Assembly: GCA_963837445.1 (NCBI GenBank)
Contig: CAWINK010000002.1
Span: 124,001-188,000, forward strand
Source: JACVRW01 sp963837445
Lineage (GTDB): Bacteria > Actinomycetota > Thermoleophilia > Solirubrobacterales > Thermoleophilaceae
Length of the DNA: 64,000 nucleotides
Direction of reading: 5' to 3'
Every line of letters starts with the position of its first letter. Position 1 is the first letter of the stretch. Position numbers and translations under genes: made by a program. The notes below the pieces were generated by a model. That model was not told the DNA's origin. It did not search any database and worked only from the letters and a program-made list of their open reading frames with translations. Of the stretch, positions 42,030 through 49,693 are shown piece by piece.

Positions 42030-44657
42030 CTACGGCGAAACGGCCTTCTGGGCCGGCAGCGCCTTGTCCTGCTCGAAGACCACGTTGAGGCTGTCCCGGC
42101 CGATCGGCAGCTCGGGGGTGATCTCGACAGCGCCCTTGCCGACCACGCCGCGCCCGACCGCCTCACCGCGGTGGTAGAGGGTCACGACGGTGGGCGTTGC
42201 GATGCCCTGCTCGCCTATGTCCACGCGCACGCGGAAGGCGGGCCCGGGGCCCGGGGTGGCGATCGGGATCAGTTCCGCCACGATCTTCGTCACGTCGATC
42301 TCCACCGGGGTGTCCACCCACGCCTGCGCGGACGGGTCGCCGAGCAGGTGGTAGAGGAAGTGCTCCTGGTAGGTGGCCGCCGCCGACTGGTACTGGACCC
42401 CGTTCTGGGTGGCCATGTAGCCCTTGCCGCTCAACAGCACGTCGCCCAGCCGCCTCGTCGACTCCTCGGCGCCATAGTTCGGCTTGAGCTTCGGGAACAT
42501 GGCGTCGAAGAAGCCGTAGGCCATGTTGTTGTTCGCCCATGTCGGGCTCACGCGCGTGTCGCCGAAGCCTGCGAACGCACCGCCGTCTGGCTTCATCACC
42601 TGGAGCTCGACGAAGCTCGGGTTGCCAGGGATGTCGAACTGCGCGCTCGAGCAGTCCACGCCGAACACGACCGGCAGCTCGGTGCCATTCACCATCGACG
42701 GCACATCGCCGCTGTGCAGCGTCGGGTCCGCCCAGCCACTGTGCCACCCGTGGTCGCGGTGGAGGATGAGGGAGCGCCCGGCGTTGTAGTGGGCCAGGAG
42801 ATCGGCGCCGGTGCCGTTCCAGGGGAAGGCCGGCTTTCTCAGAAGGTCCGGGATCGGCGTGCCGTCGTAGTAGGTCTCGGGTGTGATGCTGTCGAGCGTC
42901 GTGTAGACGCGGTCCGTGATGATGCCGTCGGCGGTCATCCGGTTATGGATCGTCTCGGCGGTCTTTGTGAACCCGCGCGTGTCCTTTGTGTTCGTCTCGT
43001 CCAGCTCGTAGTGACCGGTGACGGGACCGTTCTTCGACTTGCAGTTCGGCTCGCCGGTCTCGCCCTCGTTCAGGATGCAGAGGTACTTCGGCTCGAAGAA
43101 CGCCGTCACGGTCGCGTGGCCGAAGAAATCGTCGCCAGGAGGCGCCGGGTAGGCGGTCTCGTAGTTCACGATCTTGCTGACCACCGCGTTGGCGCTCGCG
43201 AGGTCCGGCGCAGGGATGCGGCCGAGCATCACGTCGGCGAACAGGTCCGAGGGGAAGTTGAGCGAGTAGGGCAGGTCGGAAGCGATGTCGCACTCGGCCA
43301 CGTCGCCGCCATCAGTGCACGGCACGTGCCAGGTCGGCACGTGCGAGGTGTCGCCAAACAGCACGACGTAGCTCGGGCGCACCTCGCAGTCCGCGTTCAG
43401 CTCTCCGAGGATGTACGCCTGGATCGCCGAGAGCGTTGTGCCGATCTGCCCGGGGTCGGATCCCACGACGGCCACGTGCGGGTGGTAGCCGGCCGCCTCG
43501 CGCGCGTTCGCGAAGTTGTCCGCCGCCGGCTTGAGCGCTGGGGAGGTCACCACCAGCATGTCCCGGCCGCACCAGGGCTTCAAGGGGCCCACGCGCAGCT
43601 TGTCGGCAACGGTGGCGGCGTTAACGACCGTGCGCCCGTAGTTGCGCGTGAAGTACGCCTCCCACGGCGAATTCATCACCGTCGCGTCGCCGAACGTGCC
43701 CTGGTTGGCGCCGCCGAAGTTGACCGTCACGTCGATTGACGTGAACACGTGGAGCTTTCCGCGGCGGGCCTTGTACTGGCCGCCCGTGACCTCCACTCCG
43801 CCGATGCGCAGGTCGCGCATGTTCCCGAGCAGCGCGGCGTCGGCTGGCTTCGCAGGCGTGCGCCGGTTCGACCGGTATGCCCGCTTCGATTTCACGAACG
43901 GGTCCTCGAGGAAGTCCGAAATCGGCGGCTGTCCGGGCACGCGCTGGTCCACCGGCTCGGGCTGGTGCGGGTAGAGCGTGATCCCCGACAGGTCGTACCC
44001 GTCCGTGTCGTTCACCGTCACCGAGACGTTGGCGCCCTCGGGCACGCCCAAGAACTTCGTCAGGACAGGAAGGCCGGGCTTGCCCTCGGCCCCGGACTCG
44101 CCCGTGCCGTCCATGAACATCTGCTGGTACTCGGTCCCGCGGACCTGGTGGGCGGCGAACGTGGGCAGCGGCAGCGATATGCGCATGCGCAGATGGCGCT
44201 CGTCGCTCTCGAGCACGTTGCCGGTGGCCTGCGTCACCGTGACCCTCGCGCCGCCGCCGCAGCGCCGCGAACGCGGAAGCGCCAGCAACGCGACGTTCGC
44301 CGCCAGCGTGTCGGACTCGAGCCGGCCGCGCAGGGAGCCGGCCGCCGGCGCGCGCCCCTTCACGCGCGGCCTCTTCACGCGCTTAAGCTGACGGCGGTAG
44401 GTTCGCAGCGTCTTCACAGACCTGCAGGGCCTACGCCGCGAGGTCCGTTTCGCGGATTTGGCGAGCCGCACGAGCGCCCGCTTGTGACGCCGCTTGACGA
44501 GCCTCTTCGGCAGGGCGCGCGTGTGCTTGACGAGCGTGTTGAGCCGCTTCCCGGCCTCGGCCCGCGGCGACGCCGACGTGGTGGCCGCACCGCTCGCGAC
44601 TGTGCCCGCGGAGAGCATGGCCAGCAACACGGCAAGGACGGCGGCCCGGCGCACCAC
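42030..44657 (-). CDS. secreted C25 (gingipain-like) cysteine peptidase
   Basis: This 875-residue protein is a paralogue of the one at 31614-34430. It has a signal peptide (RAAVLAVLLAMLSAGTVASGAA), the same basic helical module with CRSVKTLRTYRRQLKRVKR followed by SRRCGGGARV, a propeptide-like region (SLPLPTFAAHQ, LRIGGVEVTGGQYKARRG), then the C25 domain. The catalytic residues are His636 in HRDHGWHS and Cys669 in VDCSSAQF, 33 residues apart as in gingipains. It lacks the long Ig tail seen in the paralogue. TAGCGT lies three bases from GTG 44657 and six from GTG 44654, so the latter may be the true start. Confidence 0.87.
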   Translation of the reverse strand: MVRRAAVLAVLLAMLSAGTVASGAATTSASPRAEAGKRLNTLVKHTRALPKRLVKRRHKRALVRLAKSAKRTSRRRPCRSVKTLRTYRRQLKRVKRPRVKGRAPAAGSLRGRLESDTLAANVALLALPRSRRCGGGARVTVTQATGNVLESDERHLRMRISLPLPTFAAHQVRGTEYQQMFMDGTGESGAEGKPGLPVLTKFLGVPEGANVSVTVNDTDGYDLSGITLYPHQPEPVDQRVPGQPPISDFLEDPFVKSKRAYRSNRRTPAKPADAALLGNMRDLRIGGVEVTGGQYKARRGKLHVFTSIDVTVNFGGANQGTFGDATVMNSPWEAYFTRNYGRTVVNAATVADKLRVGPLKPWCGRDMLVVTSPALKPAADNFANAREAAGYHPHVAVVGSDPGQIGTTLSAIQAYILGELNADCEVRPSYVVLFGDTSHVPTWHVPCTDGGDVAECDIASDLPYSLNFPSDLFADVMLGRIPAPDLASANAVVSKIVNYETAYPAPPGDDFFGHATVTAFFEPKYLCILNEGETGEPNCKSKNGPVTGHYELDETNTKDTRGFTKTAETIHNRMTADGIITDRVYTTLDSITPETYYDGTPIPDLLRKPAFPWNGTGADLLAHYNAGRSLILHRDHGWHSGWADPTLHSGDVPSMVNGTELPVVFGVDCSSAQFDIPGNPSFVELQVMKPDGGAFAGFGDTRVSPTWANNNMAYGFFDAMFPKLKPNYGAEESTRRLGDVLLSGKGYMATQNGVQYQSAAATYQEHFLYHLLGDPSAQAWVDTPVEIDVTKIVAELIPIATPGPGPAFRVRVDIGEQGIATPTVVTLYHRGEAVGRGVVGKGAVEITPELPIGRDSLNVVFEQDKALPAQKAVSP

Positions 44658-44673
44658 ACCACGCTAACGCCGC

Positions 44674-44679
44674 TACAGT
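44674..44679 (+). promoter_or_regulatory. probable -10 hexamer for tig
   Basis: TACAGT is ten bases before ATG 44690, in the 32-base divergent gap with the C25 gene; no Shine-Dalgarno site exists. Confidence 0.5.
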
Positions 44680-44689
44680 CACGCGTCCA

Positions 44690-46072
44690 ATGCCGAGCGC
44701 CGTAAAGACGAAAACCACGGAGCTTCCGGACTCGCGCGTGCGCGTGGAAGTTGAGGTGCCGACCGAGGCACTCGAGCGCGAGCTGAAGACCGCCGCGTCC
44801 CAGCTGGGACGGGAGATGCGCGTGCCGGGCTTTCGCAGTGGCAAGGTGCCGGCTGAGGTCGTGCTTCAGCAGGTCGGTCGCGAGGCGGTGCTCGACGAGG
44901 CCGTCAGGCGGGGCCTGCCGGGCTGGTACGAGGAGGCGGTCGTCGACGCCGGCATCCAGACCGTGGGTGACCCGCAGGTGGACCTCGAGGATCTGCCGGA
45001 GAAGGGCTCCCCGCTCGCCTTCACGATCGAGGTCGGCGTGGTGCCGCCGGCGCAGCTCGGCGAGTACAGGGGCGTCGAGGTGGGCCGCCGCGAGCCGAAG
45101 GTCGACGACCAGGAGGTCCAGGCCGAGCTCGAGCGCATCCGCGAGTCGCACGCATCGCTCGAGACGGTCGAGCGCGCGGCGGGCGACGGCGACTTCATCG
45201 TCATGGACTACGTCGGGTCCATCGACGGGACGGCCTTCGAGGGCGGCGAGGGCCGCGGCCAGGTCGTGGAGCTCGGCTCCGGCCGGCTGATCCCGGGCTT
45301 CGAAGAGCAGCTCTCGGGCGGGTCGGCGGGCGAGGAGCGCACGGTCGAGCTCACGTTCCCGGACGACTACCCCGCGGAGGAGCTCGCCGGCAAGGCAGCC
45401 TCGTTCGCCGTGGAGGTGAAGGAGGTCAAGGAGAAGCGCCTGCCGGAGCTCGACGACGACTTCGCGGTTGAGGCGGGCGGCTATGACTCGCTGGACGAGC
45501 TGCGTGCCGAGATCGAGACTCGCATCGGCCAGGCCGAGGAGCGCGCCATCGAGGCCGAGTTCCGCGAGGCCGCCGTGGATGCTGTGGTGGACCAGGCCAA
45601 GATCGAGGTCCCTCAGGAGCTGGTGCACTCGAAGGCCCACGAGATGTGGCACCGCACCGCGCGGCGTCTGGAGGCGCAGGGAGTGAATCCCCAGCAGTAC
45701 CTCGCGATGACCGGGAAGACGGAGGAGGAGCTCGTGGTCGAGTCCGAGGCGGACGCCGAGACCGCGCTCAAGCGCGAGGCCGTGCTCGCCGCGATCGTCG
45801 AGGCCGAGGGCATCGAGGTCTCCGACGAGGAGATCGAGACGGCGCTGCGCGCCGCCGCGCCGCCCGACGCGAGCGACAAGCAGCTGAAGCGGGCCTTCAA
45901 GCGTGCCCGCGCACAGGGCGCGGAGGACGCGCTCCGCGAGGACATCGCCATGCGCAAGGCCGTGGATCTCGTGGTCGAGAACGCGAAGCCGATCTCGGTG
46001 GACGAGGCCACGGACGCCGCGGAGCGCGCGGCGGCGCGCGAGAAGCTCTGGACCCCCGAAAGCGCTAGCTGA
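44690..46072 (+). CDS. tig: trigger factor
   Basis: This 460-residue ribosome-associated chaperone and peptidyl-prolyl isomerase folds nascent chains. The ribosome-binding N-domain contains MRVPGFRSGKVPAEVVLQ (the GFRxGKxP signature, about residues 44-61). The FKBP domain follows (MDYVGSIDGTAFEGG, GRLIPGFEEQLSGG, LTFPDDYPAEELAGKAASF), then the helical C-domain. The length is normal. It is followed by clpP 25 bases later, the common tig-clpP-clpX order, here interrupted by one secreted-protein gene. Confidence 0.97.
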   Translation: MPSAVKTKTTELPDSRVRVEVEVPTEALERELKTAASQLGREMRVPGFRSGKVPAEVVLQQVGREAVLDEAVRRGLPGWYEEAVVDAGIQTVGDPQVDLEDLPEKGSPLAFTIEVGVVPPAQLGEYRGVEVGRREPKVDDQEVQAELERIRESHASLETVERAAGDGDFIVMDYVGSIDGTAFEGGEGRGQVVELGSGRLIPGFEEQLSGGSAGEERTVELTFPDDYPAEELAGKAASFAVEVKEVKEKRLPELDDDFAVEAGGYDSLDELRAEIETRIGQAEERAIEAEFREAAVDAVVDQAKIEVPQELVHSKAHEMWHRTARRLEAQGVNPQQYLAMTGKTEEELVVESEADAETALKREAVLAAIVEAEGIEVSDEEIETALRAAAPPDASDKQLKRAFKRARAQGAEDALREDIAMRKAVDLVVENAKPISVDEATDAAERAAAREKLWTPESAS

Positions 46073-46081
46073 CCGGCGCGC

Positions 46082-46087
46082 TAGAGT
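46082..46087 (+). promoter_or_regulatory. probable -10 hexamer for clpP
   Basis: TAGAGT is ten bases before ATG 46098. clpP may thus have its own leaderless promoter in addition to tig read-through. Confidence 0.5.
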
Positions 46088-46097
46088 CTCGATCCTT

Positions 46098-46682
46098 ATG
46101 AGCCCACTCGTTCCAATGGTGGTCGAGCAGACGTCTCGCGGCGAGCGCGCCTTCGATATCTACTCGCGCCTGCTCAACGAGCGGATCGTCTTTCTCGGCA
46201 CGCCCGTCACCGATGACATCGCCAACCTGATCGTGGCCCAGCTCCTCCACCTCGAGTCGGAGGACCCGGACAAGGACATCTCGCTCTACATCAACTCGCC
46301 CGGCGGGTCGGTGTACTCGGGTCTCGCGATCTACGACACGATGCAGTTCATCAAGCCCGAGGTGCAGACCATCTGCGTCGGGATCGCGATGTCGATGGGA
46401 GCGCTCCTGCTCGGTGGCGGGGCTCCCGGCAAGCGCATGTCGCTCCCCAACTCGAAGATCCTGATCCATCAGGTCAGCTCGGCGTTCCAGGGCCAGGCCA
46501 CTGACATCGAGATCCACGCCAAGGAGATCATCGACGTGCGCCGCCGCCTCGACGAGATCCTCGCCAAGCACACGGGTCAGGATCTGGAGAAGGTCGCGCG
46601 CGACACCGAGCGCGACTACTTCATGAGCGCCCACGAGGCCGTTGAGTACAACCTCATCGACCGCGTGATCGACAAGCACTAG
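46098..46682 (+). CDS. clpP: ATP-dependent Clp protease proteolytic subunit
   Basis: This 194-residue serine protease forms the tetradecameric barrel that works with ClpX. The triad is Ser99 in AMSMGALLLGG, His124 in ILIHQVSS and Asp173 in TERDYFMSA. The handle and oxyanion motif YINSPGGSVYSGLAIYDTM is intact. The start MSPLVPMVVEQTSRGERAFD is typical for the mature N-terminus with a short propeptide. clpX lies about 1.1 kb downstream, separated by a secreted hypothetical protein. Confidence 0.97.
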   Translation: MSPLVPMVVEQTSRGERAFDIYSRLLNERIVFLGTPVTDDIANLIVAQLLHLESEDPDKDISLYINSPGGSVYSGLAIYDTMQFIKPEVQTICVGIAMSMGALLLGGGAPGKRMSLPNSKILIHQVSSAFQGQATDIEIHAKEIIDVRRRLDEILAKHTGQDLEKVARDTERDYFMSAHEAVEYNLIDRVIDKH

Positions 46683-46702
46683 CGCGAACCGCCGCGGCGG
46701 GT

Positions 46703-46708
46703 TAGGCT
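46703..46708 (+). promoter_or_regulatory. probable -10 hexamer for the 46716 gene
   Basis: TAGGCT is seven bases before ATG 46716. Confidence 0.45.
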
Positions 46709-46715
46709 CGCCCGG

Positions 46716-47684
46716 ATGGCTCGTGGGGTCGCAGCCCTTGCCGTGCTCTTCACACTGGCCGTTCCGGGGATCGCGGAGGCGCGCTCCAAGACGGTCAAGG
46801 TTCGGATGCCGGCCGAGGGCGGCATCTCGTTCGCCCGCTACGTCGTCACGACGGCGAAGCCGGACAACCTGACCGTCCGGAACGCCCGCCGGCTCGGCAG
46901 CTCGATGGTCGTGACCGCGACGCGCCCACTGAGCCGCCGCCGCCACGAGGTGACGGTGATGCTCGTGAACCCTCAGGGCGGTTCGAGGGCGGCGCAGTTC
47001 GACAGCTTCGTGGAGGTCACGTTCAACTCGATCGGCCGCGTGGCGCTCGGGCTGCTGGTGATGGGCCGCGCGGACGACGTCCTCACCGAGCCGCTGACCG
47101 AGAGCGAGTCCCGGGCTGCTACTCGGTTGTGCGACCGGCCGCCTCCTACCCGGCGTCCCAGGACCCGCCGGAGAGGAAGGGGCTTCTACTCGTCCAGGGG
47201 CAGCACTCCCGGCACCAGGCGGCGGATTCGCGTGCTCTTCTCCCCAGAGGTCTGCCAGGACCAGCCGCCGGCGGAGACAAGTGCCGCCGGCCGTCAGCTC
47301 AGGGAGCTCGGCGTCTCGGTACCGGGCTGCACGGGGAGAGTCGAGCGCTACCAGGGCAGCCCGAACGAGGTGAGCGCGCAGATGGTCTGCACGCAGGCGA
47401 CGAACGTGTTCTCACTGCGGGCACCGACGGGCAACCAAGGACAGAACTGCCTGGGCCCGCAGGGCTCGTCGTGCGCCTATGGCCAGTTCTGCCAACCGAT
47501 GCCACGGGAGTCGACGTGCTACGGCGACAGCAATGGGTTCGCGCAGGACACGCTGCTCGAGTTCCGGGCTCAGTTCGCTCAGCCCGTGACGCCGGCGGAC
47601 ATTCGCGGGATCTGGGTGCCTCAGGGCTCTCCGGTCGTCACGGACCAGCACGCCTACCTGCGTCGCATACTAGACACGCCGTGA
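46716..47684 (+). CDS. secreted hypothetical protein between clpP and clpX
   Basis: This 322-residue protein has a signal peptide (GVAALAVLFTLAVPGIAEA). The first domain, to about residue 120, is beta-rich (VKVRMPAEGGISFARYVVTT, SSMVVTATRPLSRRRHEVTV). An Arg/Pro-rich low-complexity stretch follows (about 130-170). The C-terminal half has eight or so cysteines (EVCQDQ, VPGCTG, QMVCTQ, QNCLG, SSCAYGQFCQ, STCYG), suggesting disulfides. I do not recognise the family. Its insertion between clpP and clpX is unusual; it seems to have its own promoter. Confidence 0.7.
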   Translation: MARGVAALAVLFTLAVPGIAEARSKTVKVRMPAEGGISFARYVVTTAKPDNLTVRNARRLGSSMVVTATRPLSRRRHEVTVMLVNPQGGSRAAQFDSFVEVTFNSIGRVALGLLVMGRADDVLTEPLTESESRAATRLCDRPPPTRRPRTRRRGRGFYSSRGSTPGTRRRIRVLFSPEVCQDQPPAETSAAGRQLRELGVSVPGCTGRVERYQGSPNEVSAQMVCTQATNVFSLRAPTGNQGQNCLGPQGSSCAYGQFCQPMPRESTCYGDSNGFAQDTLLEFRAQFAQPVTPADIRGIWVPQGSPVVTDQHAYLRRILDTP

Positions 47685-47781
47685 GCGCGGAGGCCGTCGT
47701 CTAGGTCAACTGTCTAGAAGGGACTTTGACTCTCGCCGCGTATCTTGAGGTGCGCTACCCTCGCGCCGAGGGAGAAGATAC

Positions 47782-49062
47782 GTGGCCAGGCCAACGGACT
47801 CGAACGAACAACTCCTCTGCAGCTTCTGCGGCAAGTCTCAACGACAGGTCAAGAAGCTAATCGCCGGCCCCGGCGTATACATCTGCGATGAATGCATCGA
47901 TCTCTGCAACGAGATCATCGACGAGGAGCTGACGGGCGCTCCCACCTTCGACCTCGAGAACCTCCCGAAGCCGAAGGAGATCTGGGAGGTCCTCCAGGAG
48001 TACGTGGTGGGGCAGGAGCCGGCGAAGCGCACGCTCTCGGTGGCCGTCTACAACCACTACAAGCGCGTGCAGATGATGCAGTCGGACGCGGAGCAGGACC
48101 TCGAGCTCCAGAAGTCCAACATCCTCCTGCTCGGCCCGACCGGTTGCGGCAAGACCCTGCTCGCCCAGACGCTCGCGAAGATCCTCAACGTGCCGTTCGC
48201 GATCGCGGACGCCACGGCTTTGACGGAAGCGGGCTACGTGGGCGAGGACGTGGAGAACATCCTCCTGAAGCTGATCCAGGCCGCCGACTTCGACGTGAAG
48301 AAGGCCGAGACCGGGATCATCTACATCGACGAGGTCGACAAGATCGCGCGCAAGGCGGACAACCCGTCGATCACGCGCGACGTGTCGGGCGAGGGCGTGC
48401 AGCAGGCGCTCCTGAAGATCCTCGAGGGAACGGTGGCGTCGGTGCCGCCGCAGGGCGGGCGCAAGCACCCGCACCAGGAGTTCCTCACGATCGACACCAC
48501 GAACATCCTGTTCATCTGCGGCGGGGCGTTTGCGGACCTCGACAAGGTCGTCGAGCGGCGGATCGGCCACAAGGGCGTGGGCTTCGGCGCCACGGTCTCG
48601 TCGAAGCACAACAAGGACACGGGTGACCTGTTCGAGCAGGCGCTGCCCGAGGACCTCGTCGAGTACGGGCTGATCCCGGAGTTCATCGGCCGGCTGCCGG
48701 TGGCGTCCGTGATCCACCAGCTCTCGCGCGACGACCTCGTGACGATCCTGACCGAGCCGCGCAACGCACTCGTCAAGCAGTTCCAGCGCTTCTTCCAGTT
48801 CGACGGCATCGAGCTGGTCTTCGCGGACGACTCCCTCCAGGCGATCGCCGACAAGGCGCTCGCCCGTGAGACCGGCGCCCGCGGCCTGCGTTCGATCCTC
48901 GAGGAGACGCTCCTCGACGTGCAGTTCGAGCTCCCCTCACGGCGCGACGTGAAGAAGTGCGTCGTGACCAAGGAGACGATCGAGAAGCAGCTGAAGCCGA
49001 CGCTCGTGACCGAAGCGGCGCCCGAGGAAGACACGGGCGAGCAGCACGCCGAGTCGGCCTAG
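47782..49062 (+). CDS. clpX: ATP-dependent Clp protease ATP-binding subunit ClpX
   Basis: This 426-residue AAA+ unfoldase feeds substrates to ClpP. The N-terminal zinc finger is C4 (LLCSFCGKSQ and YICDECIDLC, residues about 12-41). Walker A is LLGPTGCGKTLLAQTLA, Walker B is IIYIDEVDKIARK, the pore loop is TEAGYVGEDVE, and the ClpP-binding loop is RIGHKGVGFGA, with G-V-G-F in place of the classic I-G-F tripeptide. GTG 47782 has GAGGGAG about seven bases ahead, a proper Shine-Dalgarno site. Upstream, GTCTAG is repeated at 13-base spacing near 47700-47720. Confidence 0.97.
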   Translation: MARPTDSNEQLLCSFCGKSQRQVKKLIAGPGVYICDECIDLCNEIIDEELTGAPTFDLENLPKPKEIWEVLQEYVVGQEPAKRTLSVAVYNHYKRVQMMQSDAEQDLELQKSNILLLGPTGCGKTLLAQTLAKILNVPFAIADATALTEAGYVGEDVENILLKLIQAADFDVKKAETGIIYIDEVDKIARKADNPSITRDVSGEGVQQALLKILEGTVASVPPQGGRKHPHQEFLTIDTTNILFICGGAFADLDKVVERRIGHKGVGFGATVSSKHNKDTGDLFEQALPEDLVEYGLIPEFIGRLPVASVIHQLSRDDLVTILTEPRNALVKQFQRFFQFDGIELVFADDSLQAIADKALARETGARGLRSILEETLLDVQFELPSRRDVKKCVVTKETIEKQLKPTLVTEAAPEEDTGEQHAESA

Positions 49063-49251
49063 CCGGCTGCAAACCTTCGCGTCGCGTCGTCCTCGGTCGG
49101 CCGTGTGCGGAGCACTACGGCCTCCCTGCGTCCTCGCGCCGCTCGGTTTTCGCTCGGCTATGCCGACCCGGCCCGAGTCGGGATCGATGGGTTAGTCGAT
49201 TTACGAACCGACGCCGGTACACACATCGACTTACCCCAGCCCCGTTTCGGT

Positions 49252-49656
49252 CTAGTCCGGGCGGTCGCCGGCCACGAAGCGCCTCCGGGCTTTGTCGGCA
49301 TCGCCGAACATCCACCAGCGCCTGAGCAGGCCGTTCTCCAACTGGTGCAGATGGGCGACGGGCGCCTCGAGGTAGACGCCGCTGCCGGCCCCGCGCATCC
49401 GGTACTCGGTCCTCACGAAGATCCAGTCGCCCTCCTCGAGGATCTCCTTCGGCTCGATCACGAGCTCGTCCCATGACTCGACCCACGTGTCGAGCCCCTC
49501 GTGGAGCTCGTCATGTCCGCGGTAGATCGATGCGCCGGGCGTCGACTGCGACCAGTGCCACTCGATGTCCGGATGGCAGAGGTGCGTCGGGCGCTTGTCG
49601 CGCTGGTTCATGAGCACGATCAGCTCCTCCACAACGGCCCTGTTGCGGCTCGCCAC
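49252..49656 (-). CDS. SnoaL/NTF2-like polyketide-cyclase-fold protein
   Basis: This protein of about 134 residues has the NTF2/SnoaL alpha+beta barrel: NRAVVEELIVLMNQRD, HPDIEWHWSQSTPGASIYRGH, LHEGLDTWVESWDEL, DWIFVRTEYRMRG, and VAHLHQLENGLLRRWWMF. Members act as small isomerases, dehydratases or have no known activity. GTG 49656 is a guess: an ATG further upstream would run into valS. It is divergent from valS over 37 bases and convergent with clpX. Confidence 0.75.
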   Translation of the reverse strand: MASRNRAVVEELIVLMNQRDKRPTHLCHPDIEWHWSQSTPGASIYRGHDELHEGLDTWVESWDELVIEPKEILEEGDWIFVRTEYRMRGAGSGVYLEAPVAHLHQLENGLLRRWWMFGDADKARRRFVAGDRPD

Positions 49657-49693
49657 GGACTGGAGTATTCCGCGTGCGAGACTTTCCGACCCG

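Noticed and set aside
49063..49251. Possible small RNA gene after clpX
   Set aside because: The 189-base gap shows no clear promoter, hairpin with T-run or conserved box that I could support.
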